A program made the position numbers and the translations under genes. From Nitrospiraceae bacterium (GTDB taxonomy: Bacteria; Nitrospirota; Nitrospiria; Nitrospirales; UBA8639), in contig DOFS01000303.1 in assembly GCA_003523945.1 (NCBI GenBank), forward strand, positions 1 to 9,297: a stretch of 9,297 bases of DNA, in the 5' to 3' direction. Below are positions 1 to 5,738 of this stretch, piece after piece. A model generated the notes under the pieces. It ran no database searches and was not told the DNA's origin. It was given only the letters and a program-made list of their open reading frames with translations. Position 1 is the stretch's first letter. Every line of letters begins with the position of its first letter.

Positions 1-100
1 GAAAAACTATGATAGTGAGGGACTTTTTGATACGAGGATCTGAGATACGACGGGAAAGCGGTTCTACGAAGAAGAGCTGGGCGCTTAAGGAAAACAATCC

Positions 101-469
101 TTACTGGTCCAACGCTAACTGGACCATAGAAAGGAATTGGCTGAAATTACAAGGTTTATCCAAAATAGCAAAGACTCCTGCCTGACGCGCACGCTGTTTG
201 TCATGTTCTTTGAGATGGCCACTAAGCAAGATAACGGGAGTTTTGATGGGATCTTTCTCTTGCAGTTTGATCTGGTCAATAAAATCCAGTCCTGTCATAA
301 CAGGCATTTGATTGTCGGAGATTATCAGATCAGCCTGGTGGGTTGAGAGCCAAGCGATGGCTTCTGATCCATTGCCTGCCTCGATACATTCTAATTGCTG
401 GGATTCCAGAACCAGGCGAAGTGCTTCTCGAGCGTTGAGGTCATCATCTACCAGAAGAACTTTTTTCAT
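101..469 (-). CDS. Stand-alone response regulator receiver (CheY-like) protein
   Basis: This 122-residue protein is a single receiver domain with no output domain. It should accept a phosphoryl group from a histidine kinase and act by protein contact. The acidic pocket is D8-D9-D10, the phospho-acceptor is D52 in the SDNQMP motif, the switch Ser is S83 in LLSGH, and the conserved Lys is K105 in the DKP motif. All key residues are present, so it should be active. The length matches CheY/Spo0F-type proteins. No kinase or partner lies in the window, so the pathway is unknown. The ATG has only a weak, distant AGGAACGG as ribosome site, about 20 bases upstream. Two dyads (493-510 and 520-547) lie just upstream and could be control sites. 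The domain call is secure; the role is not known. Confidence 0.93.
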   Translation of the reverse strand: MKKVLLVDDDLNAREALRLVLESQQLECIEAGNGSEAIAWLSTHQADLIISDNQMPVMTGLDFIDQIKLQEKDPIKTPVILLSGHLKEHDKQRARQAGVFAILDKPCNFSQFLSMVQLALDQ

Positions 470-492
470 GTTCTTGTTCGCTTGTTTAATCC

Positions 493-510
493 GTTCCTAA
501 ATTTTAGAAC
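493..510. repeat. Imperfect AT-rich palindrome in the receiver gene leader
   Basis: The sequence gttcctaaattttagaac reads nearly the same on both strands: GTTC and GAAC ends flank a TAAA/TTTA core, with one unpaired base. It lies 24-41 bases upstream of the receiver ATG. It could be a repressor operator or a chance AT-rich palindrome. No regulator is identified. Confidence 0.3.
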
Positions 511-519
511 ACTTTCACT

Positions 520-547
520 CAATCTAAGCGGGTTATTCACTAGATTG
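520..547. repeat. 7-bp perfect inverted repeat upstream of the receiver gene
   Basis: CAATCTA (520-526) and TAGATTG (541-547) are exact reverse complements separated by 14 bases. The arm centres are 21 bp apart, close to two helical turns, as expected for a site bound by a dimer. It lies 51-78 bases upstream of the receiver start. The arms are AT-rich with no T-run, so it does not look like a terminator. An operator role is inference. Confidence 0.3.
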
Positions 548-581
548 TCTACTCCTCAAAGGAACTAGCTGTTTTCCATTT

Positions 582-647
582 TAACGAAATTTCCGGAGTG
601 TATCCTCCCCAGGATTACTATAACTTTACCGTTTGGAACTTTCGTTA
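582..647. repeat. Long nested inverted repeat at the 3' end of the small lipoprotein gene
   Basis: The arms 582-594 and 635-647 pair at 12 of 13 positions (TAACGAAATTTCC against GGAACTTTCGTTA). The 40-base interval holds a second perfect hairpin, ATCCT (602-606) and AGGAT (611-615), around a CCCC loop. The right arm contains the lipoprotein stop codon (645-647), so the leftward transcript folds immediately after translation ends. No U-run follows the stem in the leftward direction, so it is not a textbook intrinsic terminator. It may be an RNA 3' end stabiliser, a non-canonical terminator, or one copy of a dispersed palindromic element. Confidence 0.55.
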
Positions 648-890
648 TTGGGAAGAGATGGGTATTGGCGTATAACCCTTTGCCTCCAAACATCCCTCTA
701 GGGAATAAATTTCTTTGGTTCTTTGAGAGGTGCCTGTGGAGAGCAAGGCTTCTTGGCAATCAGCTTTATCACGGTTAAAGGTTCCCTGAGAGGTGCCTGG
801 CTTGTACCACTTCACTGGGTCCGAAGTACAACTCACGCTTATGAGAATAGCCATAATGTAAAGAATCACATCTATTTTAATTTTCTTCAT
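645..890 (-). CDS. Small two-cysteine lipoprotein of unknown function
   Basis: This is an 81-residue predicted lipoprotein. The N-terminus is Lys-rich (MKKIKIDV), followed by a hydrophobic stretch and the lipobox-like ISVSC, with the lipidated Cys at residue 22. The mature part starts with TSDPVKWYKPG, then TFNRDKADC and later EGCLEAKGYTPIP. The two remaining cysteines could form a disulfide. Small envelope lipoproteins with a WYKPG start and a CxxxKGY/W end are, to my knowledge, widespread but uncharacterised. The ATG at 888-890 is chosen because AGGAGAC lies seven bases upstream; a longer frame reaching 959 lacks such a site and would overlap a likely promoter. No function can be assigned. 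Confidence 0.75.
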   Translation of the reverse strand: MKKIKIDVILYIMAILISVSCTSDPVKWYKPGTSQGTFNRDKADCQEALLSTGTSQRTKEIYSLEGCLEAKGYTPIPISSQ

Positions 891-895
891 TGTTT

Positions 896-902
896 GTCTC
901 CT
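896..902 (-). promoter_or_regulatory. Ribosome binding site fixing the small lipoprotein start
   Basis: AGGAGAC on the minus strand, with AGGAG seven bases before the ATG at 890. It supports the shorter, signal-peptide-bearing form over the in-frame extension to 959. Confidence 0.75.
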
Positions 903-961
903 GCAAAGAGAAAGAAGCCGAATTGTAATGGCTTTAATCTGAGTATTCAATCTGGCCATTG

Positions 962-988
962 ATCATAGAAAAATCCTGATCAAGTCAA
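962..988 (-). promoter_or_regulatory. Candidate promoter with overlapping dyad, upstream of the small lipoprotein
   Basis: On the minus strand TTGACT (983-988) and TATGAT (962-967) resemble -35 and -10 boxes, with a short 15-base spacer. A perfect 7-bp inverted repeat, TTGATCA (959-965) and TGATCAA (977-983), overlaps both. The overlap would let a bound dimer block transcription. The predicted start lies about 65 bases before the lipoprotein ATG. The spacer is below the usual 16-18, so confidence is moderate. Confidence 0.4.
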
Positions 989-1047
989 ATATTGGGCGGA
1001 TTCCAGAATGAAATTGAGGAGGAGACTCCCTTCTAAGTGTGCGGAGG

Positions 1048-1821
1048 CTACGTTTCCTGGCCAATCTGGCTAAGAGCCCAGGAGGCCCAAAAATGCACAT
1101 TGGGAGTTGGGTCTGTTTCCATGGCCTGTTTTAAGGCAGGAACATCCGCACTGGTGCCCAATTTCCCTAAACGAAACGCGGCTTCTGATCGCACGCCCTC
1201 GCTTGTATCTTGTAAAAGATGCGTGCGCAAAACTGGAAGCCCGCGGCTATCACCTAATTCCCCGAGCCCTGCAATGGCGGCTTGACGCGTCAGGGAATCC
1301 GGACTTTCCAGAGCTTGGAGGTACAAGGAAAAAGAAAACGAAAATTCAAAGTGGGAAAGGGTTTGGATAATGGCTCTTTGGGTGTCAATGGAGGAAATGG
1401 CGTAGGCTTCTGCTAATACTTGCAATAATTCTTTCTGGACAGCAATCCGCCCCAAGGCTAATACCACGGCTTGTTGGACCGAATCAGACTGGTCTGTGAG
1501 GCGTTGAACCAGGGTGACTTGGGACTGCTCTGATAAAGAGTCGGCCATCGTCCCCAAGGCCCAGGCACTCGATTGTCGAACCTGGTCATCTGGATCTGAC
1601 AACGAAAGAACAAGGGCTGGTATGCTCTGGGGATCACCAATTTTCCCGAGAGATAAGGCCGCAGTCCGTCTGGTATCCGGCTGAGCATCTGCGAGGAGGG
1701 GAATAAGTCGTTCAGTGACCGTTTGGGCCGGTTCAGGTGGGGATTCATTTACACAGCCAATGAGTCCAAATAAATAAACAGCTCCGAAAACGGTGGCAGA
1801 AATGGTAGGGAAGGGTAACAA
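1048..1821 (-). CDS. HEAT-repeat lipoprotein, TTG start, coupled to tatA
   Basis: This 257-residue protein is a lipid-anchored helical-repeat scaffold. A hydrophobic leader ends in the lipobox LIGC with Cys 23 as the lipidation site, then a short Pro-rich linker, then about six or seven HEAT (PBS-lyase-like) repeats from residue 37 to the end. Typical repeat cores are AALSLGKIGDPQSIPAL, SSAWALGTMAD, AAIAGLGELGD and EAAFRLGKLG. Such repeats bind other proteins; no catalytic residues are seen. The only usual start codon before the leader is TTG at 1819-1821, 16 bases after the tatA stop and without a clear ribosome site. Initiation probably depends on ribosomes finishing tatA. An upstream CTG, giving an Arg-containing leader (LPYRFLLPF), cannot be excluded. 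The link to Tat function is inference from position. Confidence 0.85.
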   Translation of the reverse strand: MLPFPTISATVFGAVYLFGLIGCVNESPPEPAQTVTERLIPLLADAQPDTRRTAALSLGKIGDPQSIPALVLSLSDPDDQVRQSSAWALGTMADSLSEQSQVTLVQRLTDQSDSVQQAVVLALGRIAVQKELLQVLAEAYAISSIDTQRAIIQTLSHFEFSFSFSLYLQALESPDSLTRQAAIAGLGELGDSRGLPVLRTHLLQDTSEGVRSEAAFRLGKLGTSADVPALKQAMETDPTPNVHFWASWALSQIGQET

Positions 1822-1837
1822 GAAACGGTAAGGCAGA

Positions 1838-2635
1838 TCAGGAAGGTTCTTTGGGTGTCAGTGGTTGTTTGGCAACCTCCATGGAGTCCTGCATCTCTTT
1901 TTCGGCAGACTCCAACTCGGCCTGAATAGTGCGCATCTGTGGATCGATCGAATTTTTGACGTCCGCCGCGGCATCCCGGAAAGTTCTGACGGCACTTCCA
2001 AGACCCTCTCCCAAGGATTGCATGTCTTTTGGAGCTAGCCCAGATTGCGGGGAAGCCTGGGCTTTCATGGCAGCTTGTTGCGCTTGGACGCGTGCCACGG
2101 CCTGTTTATTTACGACCGCCGCGGGTCGCTTCAACACGGGTCTCGTCTGTGAGCCCGCTGGCAGAGCAGGATATTGCCTCGAGGCCATGGGGGGGGGTTG
2201 AGCTTGACGGTCCTCCATGGACAAGGGTGCAGTGGCAGAAGGATTTGTCGTGTTTTGAGGAGCGTTTGCTGCTCCGGCAGATGAACCTGATGGCTGAACT
2301 ACCTGAGGTCCCGCTCCCTGGTAGAGGAGCGCCGCCGTGGTCCCCGGTGTTTGTTCCGGACCAGGCTGAAATGGTTTATTTGTTGGAGCCCCTGCTGTGG
2401 TGACCGGTGGGGATTGAGTTTGGGATGATTCAGAGTTTACGCTATTGCCTGCACTGGCAGTAGACTGAGAATCTACTGGGTCCGCAGTCTGAGGAATGTC
2501 GGCAACCTCTTTTTTAAAGCCTTTTAAGGCTTTTCCCACGCCCTCTCCGATTTGCGGGAGCCGGCCTGCCCCGAAAATAATGAGAATGATCACCAAAATG
2601 ATGATGAGTTCAGTGAACCCCATGGTTCCAAACAT
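1838..2635 (-). CDS. tatA: Twin-arginine translocase subunit TatA with long C-terminal extension
   Basis: TatA forms the pore-like assembly that moves folded twin-arginine proteins across the inner membrane. Residues 1-47 are a canonical TatA core: MFGTMGFTELIII, a membrane helix at about 8-21, the FGAGRLP hinge, and the amphipathic helix IGEGVGKALKGFKKEVADI. Usual TatA is about 60-90 residues; this one is 265. Residues 48-205 are Pro/Ala/Gln/Ser/Thr-rich and probably disordered. Residues 208-226 (LGEGLGSAVRTFRDAAADV) resemble the first amphipathic helix and are followed by a likely coiled coil at about 234-256. A C9 run on the coding strand encodes Pro147-149. The ATG at 2633-2635 follows AAAGGG; the in-frame extension to 2698 would start inside the promoter and is rejected. 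No tatB or tatC is in the window. Confidence 0.93.
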   Translation of the reverse strand: MFGTMGFTELIIILVIILIIFGAGRLPQIGEGVGKALKGFKKEVADIPQTADPVDSQSTASAGNSVNSESSQTQSPPVTTAGAPTNKPFQPGPEQTPGTTAALLYQGAGPQVVQPSGSSAGAANAPQNTTNPSATAPLSMEDRQAQPPPMASRQYPALPAGSQTRPVLKRPAAVVNKQAVARVQAQQAAMKAQASPQSGLAPKDMQSLGEGLGSAVRTFRDAAADVKNSIDPQMRTIQAELESAEKEMQDSMEVAKQPLTPKEPS

Positions 2636-2684
2636 AAGAAAACCCTTTCGCTTCAGTTCACTCCAATACTTGAAGGCTATAAAG

Positions 2685-2714
2685 ACTCTATCTTTCAAGA
2701 TTGACGAGTGTCAA
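2685..2714 (-). promoter_or_regulatory. Promoter for the tatA-HEAT lipoprotein pair
   Basis: On the minus strand a perfect -35 box TTGACA (2709-2714) is followed after 18 bases by TAGAGT (2685-2690), which matches TATAAT at four of six positions. The predicted transcript start is near 2678, giving a leader of about 43 bases with AAAGGG before the ATG. Confidence 0.55.
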
Positions 2715-2750
2715 CCTAAATGCGGTAGGCTTGGAACGCAAGTGCCAAGC
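2701..2750. repeat. Two short dyads in the divergent tatA intergenic region
   Basis: TTGAC (2701-2705) and GTCAA (2710-2714) form a perfect 5-bp palindrome with a 4-base centre, sitting exactly on the tatA -35 box. GCTTGG (2729-2734) and CCAAGC (2745-2750) form a perfect 6-bp inverted repeat with a 10-base spacer. Lying between two divergent genes, they are candidate operator sites, but no regulator is identified. Confidence 0.35.
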
Positions 2751-2807
2751 TCTGTTTGCTGATTCTTCATTGTGGTGCTAGGCCATTAGGAAGCGAGTAG
2801 ACCCCAA

Positions 2808-3278
2808 ATGTCTTTACTCTCACCGCCGCAAATTCCTCTTTTTCGAATCACGCTCTTTTATGGTCCTGAGGCCGTTGAAGGTGCCTCAGATTCAGTACAC
2901 TGTGTGTTTAATGTCAAAAAACGCAGCTGGAAGGGGGGAGTGCAAGTTGAGGTGGTGATGAAAAAGGAACAAATAACAAGGCTGGAGAGAGTCCTCCAGC
3001 ATCCGTCGTGGCTGGAAGTCGTCCTGAGAGGTGTCCCAATTGAAGACCGTGAAGAGTATCGAGAAAAAAGTCATGATTTGCTGGTACAATTGATTTGTTT
3101 CCACAAGCTTCATGCCTTTATTCATCAGGGAATCCGACAGGAGAATATCCAAGTTTCTGGAGACGCTCTTATTTCTGAGACCGAAGAAGTGGTTCAACGG
3201 GAGGCGGAGGAAATCAAGCGGCAAATTTATGTCGAGCTAGATCTTGTTGAAACGGAAAGGGGCTCCCAGTCATTATGA
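2808..3278 (+). CDS. Uncharacterised acidic cytoplasmic protein
   Basis: I do not recognise this 156-residue protein. It has no signal peptide or membrane segment. The first 50 residues look like beta strands (RITLFYG, HCVFNV, VQVEVVM). From about residue 51 it is mostly helical and strongly charged (KKEQITRLERVL, EDREEYREKSHDLL), ending in a Glu/Arg-rich helix (TEEVVQREAEEIKRQ). Codon-level coherence and absence of any better frame support a real gene. The ATG at 2808 has AGGAAG only at a long 14-base spacing, so the start is uncertain; the next in-frame ATG is at 2958. It is divergent from tatA across about 170 bases and the first of three rightward genes, but the 123-base gap after it argues against tight coupling. 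Confidence 0.7.
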   Translation: MSLLSPPQIPLFRITLFYGPEAVEGASDSVHCVFNVKKRSWKGGVQVEVVMKKEQITRLERVLQHPSWLEVVLRGVPIEDREEYREKSHDLLVQLICFHKLHAFIHQGIRQENIQVSGDALISETEEVVQREAEEIKRQIYVELDLVETERGSQSL

Positions 3279-3384
3279 AGGTATAGAATTTGCTATATTT
3301 TTGTTTGGTATTTAAAAAAATAGAAGACTGAGGAATCTATCAGGTTTAGAATAACGACGAGAAGGTTTGCATAAAAAAATTAAC

Positions 3385-3391
3385 AGGGAGG
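3385..3391 (+). promoter_or_regulatory. Ribosome binding site deciding the small secreted protein start
   Basis: AGGGAGG ends at 3391. It is one base before the ATG at 3393, too close to serve it, and ten bases before the ATG at 3402, which is therefore preferred. Confidence 0.65.
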
Positions 3392-3401
3392 AATGTTCTT
3401 T

Positions 3402-3794
3402 ATGCGGCAATCCATGGGTTTTTTTAGAGGGGTGCTTAAACAATTAACAGGGATATGCGTGTTGTTGACTTTTTCTCTCGTTGTTGGCCTTGGGGCCTCC
3501 GGCGTAAGTCTGGCTGCAGAACAGGAATTATCGAGCCCAAGCAATGAGGCGGCCCTTGGGATTGGCAGTGCCTTGCTGACGGTGGTCTATTTCCCGGCAA
3601 AGTTGGTCTATGCCATCCTGGGTGGGATTGTGGGAACCTTTACTTATGGATTGACAGGTGGTGACCTGGAAACGGCAAAAGCGGTATGGGAACCGAGCTT
3701 CTACGGCACATATGTCATCACCCCTGACCATCTGAAGGGAAATGAACCTGTTCGATTCATTGGGATCTCTGCATACGAGGACTCAGCGCTTTAG
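3402..3794 (+). CDS. Small exported protein of unknown function
   Basis: This 130-residue protein has a classic Sec signal peptide: Arg/Lys in the first 13 residues, a hydrophobic core (ICVLLTFSLVVGLG) and a likely cleavage after SLA (residue 38). The mature part has a second apolar, Gly-rich segment at about 53-85 (IGSALLTVVYFPAKLVYAILGG and on to TYGLTGG) that may cross or lie on a membrane. It ends with a polar tail containing AVWEPSFYGTYVITPDHLKG and FIGIS. Small exported proteins with this apolar Gly-rich segment and a W-P-S...Y-V-x-T-P tail occur in several environmental bacteria as far as I recall, without known function. It precedes the amidotransferase-like gene by 41 bases and may share its transcript. 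Confidence 0.8.
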   Translation: MRQSMGFFRGVLKQLTGICVLLTFSLVVGLGASGVSLAAEQELSSPSNEAALGIGSALLTVVYFPAKLVYAILGGIVGTFTYGLTGGDLETAKAVWEPSFYGTYVITPDHLKGNEPVRFIGISAYEDSAL

Positions 3795-3835
3795 ACCGAA
3801 AGATAAAAACACCCGCCTGATTTGAATCGACTGGC

Positions 3836-4588
3836 ATGGTCAACCCTATCATTGGAATCACACCTGATTTTAACCCTGGAAACCGTAAGGACATGGGTGG
3901 AAAAGAGCCCACCTACTTTTTACGGGCCAGGTACCTCCAGGCAATCCAGGACGTCGGGGGAGTGCCCCTAGTGCTTCCCCTGGTTCGTGGACTGGCCAAA
4001 CAGAAATATCTTTTACAACGGCTGGATGGGCTACTGGTGACCGGGAGCGGATCGGATTTAGCCCCTGAATTGTACGGTGAGAAGCAGCAGTATCCCTTTC
4101 AGCGGATGAGCGAAGAGCGTGCACAACTTGAGCTTGGCCTGTCCAAGTTGGCCTTTCGCCAGGGTTTGCCGACTCTAGGAATCTGTGGAGGAATGCAATC
4201 CATGAACGTGGCTTTGGGAGGAACATTGCTGCAGGATATTTCCTCTCAATTGTCTACGAAAATTCAACATCGGCCCACCAAATCGGCAACTAAAACCACC
4301 CATCTGATTTACATTGAACCCAACAGCATACTTCAGCGCATCGCTAAGCGGTTAAGAATTGCGGTCAACAGTTCCCACCATCAATCTATCAAATCTGTTC
4401 CGTCGTCATTTCAAGTCACTGCGGTTGCTCCAGATGGAGTTATTGAAGCGATTGAAGCTTCTCATCATCCATTCTGGCTCGGCGTTCAATGGCATCCGGA
4501 GTTTTTATACCGGCAGGACGCGATTCAGAAACGTCTATTTACCTCGTTGATACAAGCCGCTAGACAGTTTGCCGCCAGACGAACATAG
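3836..4588 (+). CDS. Gamma-glutamyl-gamma-aminobutyrate hydrolase family protein (peptidase C26, PuuD-like)
   Basis: This 250-residue protein is a class I glutamine amidotransferase-fold hydrolase of the C26 family, whose members cleave gamma-glutamyl amides such as gamma-Glu-GABA in putrescine breakdown. The triad is C117 (LGICGGMQ), H220 and E222 (GVQWHPEF). Other family blocks are VGGVPLVLPL, the substrate loop GLLVTGSGSDLAPELYG, NVALGGTLLQDI, and NSSHHQSIK. The length is typical. Two spots differ from the commonest form: Gly replaces the Arg usually after the nucleophile Cys, and TGSGSD replaces the usual GGxD-type loop. Either could shift substrate choice. No putrescine genes (puuA/B/C) are nearby, so PuuD function is not shown. 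The ATG at 3836 has no clear ribosome site, suggesting coupling to the gene 41 bases upstream. Confidence 0.9.
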   Translation: MVNPIIGITPDFNPGNRKDMGGKEPTYFLRARYLQAIQDVGGVPLVLPLVRGLAKQKYLLQRLDGLLVTGSGSDLAPELYGEKQQYPFQRMSEERAQLELGLSKLAFRQGLPTLGICGGMQSMNVALGGTLLQDISSQLSTKIQHRPTKSATKTTHLIYIEPNSILQRIAKRLRIAVNSSHHQSIKSVPSSFQVTAVAPDGVIEAIEASHHPFWLGVQWHPEFLYRQDAIQKRLFTSLIQAARQFAARRT

Positions 4589-4674
4589 CCTGTTTCCTGC
4601 TAATTTTGGCCTGGTTCGCACCGGATCACTACAAAAGAGAATACCAACAAGTAGGTGCAAGAGGCTGATATTTC

Positions 4675-5082
4675 TTATGGGGCGGCGTCTTCAGCCTTGC
4701 GGGCTGGTTGGAGTGGATCTGACGTTACCGGTGATTCAGGGGAAGAAATTTTGGCTTCTGGGGCGCCCTCTGTCTTTCCTGGAGGAGGTGTGGCAGGTTT
4801 GGGAGGCGGGACGGGTTTAGGCTTTTCGGGCTTGATGCCTCCTTCCCAGTGGGGACCGGTATACATATCGTCGGCCAAGTCGTTTTTTTTCCATTTGGCC
4901 TCGAAATCTGCGGCGGCTTTATTGGGAGTATCTCCAATTCCAACTGTTTGATTCCAGGGGTAGATGCGAGGAGAAATGTGGCAGCGGGACTCATCCTGGC
5001 GCATGTATAACGCAATCGGATTTCCTCTATAGGGGCCCAGAATAATATGGACCGTGCCAACTAATTCAGGAAGAGACTCCAT
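4675..5082 (-). CDS. Small uncharacterised protein with Pro-rich tail
   Basis: I do not recognise this 135-residue protein. Residues 1-65 look folded, with strands (LVGTVHIILGPY, PIALYMRQDESRCHIS) and then GIGDTPNKAAADFEAKWKK. The G-x-G-D-T-P-x-K-A-A pattern faintly recalls HicB-type small alpha/beta folds, a weak resemblance only. Residues 66-135 are low-complexity and Pro/Lys/Glu/Ala-rich (KPKPVPPPKPATPPPG), probably disordered. No signal peptide or membrane helix is seen. The ATG at 5080-5082 is chosen; an in-frame GTG at 5094 would add four residues, and neither has a good ribosome site. It faces the C26 hydrolase gene tail-to-tail, and 161 bases separate it from the PsiE-like gene upstream, which reads the same way. 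Confidence 0.65.
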   Translation of the reverse strand: MESLPELVGTVHIILGPYRGNPIALYMRQDESRCHISPRIYPWNQTVGIGDTPNKAAADFEAKWKKNDLADDMYTGPHWEGGIKPEKPKPVPPPKPATPPPGKTEGAPEAKISSPESPVTSDPLQPARKAEDAAP

Positions 5083-5151
5083 GATAACCAACACAAGAGA
5101 TTGTCGTCCAAAAAAGAGGCTATACTGCCACAGCCCCCGGCGGTATGCAAT

Positions 5152-5170
5152 ATGAACCGAAGAAGTTCAT
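5152..5170. repeat. Short hairpin between the PsiE-like gene and the Pro-tailed gene
   Basis: ATGAAC (5152-5157) and GTTCAT (5165-5170) are exact reverse complements around a 7-base loop. The stem is AT-rich and not followed by a T-run, so it is at best a weak terminator or leader structure. The rest of 5083-5243 shows nothing I can name. Confidence 0.25.
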
Positions 5171-5243
5171 CGGGTATTTATGACAAAAATCGTTCGTAAG
5201 AGGAGTGGAATGAAAAACGGAATATATTTGGAAGCTGGAAGGG

Positions 5244-5723
5244 CTATTTGCTGTAAATAGGGTTTTCTTGGGCCTCAGATTTACGGTGAAGGTATAACGC
5301 AAACATGAGGACTAAAATCACCACGACGTGCAAGGACATATCCATAATGTAATGCTGAAACATTTCCTCAGGGACGGAGTCCTGGTGAGAGAATTCGGCG
5401 CCAGCGGTGAGAATTCTTCTGACAGAGGCGATGATCCCTACATGTAGAAAGGGTTGGAGTCGAATACGGTCTGATTGCAAAAAGCCTAATACCGTGCGAA
5501 ACAGCTCCAAAAGAATAATCACGAACAACAGGTCATTCAGTAGCGTGATCGTAGCTGGCAAAAAATCGGTCTGGACCGTTTGAACATATGCTACCCAGCT
5601 ATAGACAAAGACCAGCATGCCCACAAGAAGAAAACTCAAGCAGGCGGTGATGTAGCCCCACCGGTCGAGGAACTGCATCCATCCGACCCATTGTTTTATC
5701 GATTCTGGTGTCCACCCTAACAT
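5244..5723 (-). CDS. PsiE-family (phosphate-starvation-inducible E-like) inner-membrane protein
   Basis: This 159-residue protein has the layout of the PsiE family: helices at about 24-47 and 58-82, a less apolar segment with Arg residues at about 90-108 (FLHVGIIASVRRILTAG), and a final helix at about 128-146. Family-like features are LLNDLLFVIILLELFRTVLGFL and LHVGIIASVRRIL. E. coli PsiE is induced by phosphate starvation but its biochemical role is unknown, and many family members are not near Pho genes; none are seen here. The ATG at 5721-5723 follows AAGAGGA, which overlaps the stop of the upstream cysteine-repeat gene 15 bases away. The two are therefore probably one transcript and translationally linked. 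No pho box was recognised upstream. Confidence 0.8.
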   Translation of the reverse strand: MLGWTPESIKQWVGWMQFLDRWGYITACLSFLLVGMLVFVYSWVAYVQTVQTDFLPATITLLNDLLFVIILLELFRTVLGFLQSDRIRLQPFLHVGIIASVRRILTAGAEFSHQDSVPEEMFQHYIMDMSLHVVVILVLMFALYLHRKSEAQENPIYSK

Positions 5724-5738
5724 GTCGAATGTGTCCTC

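Noticed and set aside
312..500. Plus-strand frame antisense to the receiver gene
   Set aside because: It is the mirror of a well-supported receiver domain and has a composition typical of shadow frames.
891..959. Longer start for the small lipoprotein
   Set aside because: It would bury the signal peptide behind 23 extra residues and lacks a ribosome site, whereas the ATG at 890 has AGGAG at seven bases.
2636..2698. In-frame N-terminal extension of TatA (21 residues)
   Set aside because: It would start inside the tatA promoter, has no ribosome site, and precedes the canonical MFGTMGFTEL start of TatA.
2725..2750. Possible sigma-54 promoter (TTGGCAC on the minus strand)
   Set aside because: The GC doublet expected ten bases after GG is missing, so the -12 element does not fit.
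5120..5302. 60-residue minus-strand frame overlapping the PsiE-like 3' end
   Set aside because: It overlaps a real gene in another frame, has no ribosome site and no recognisable domain.
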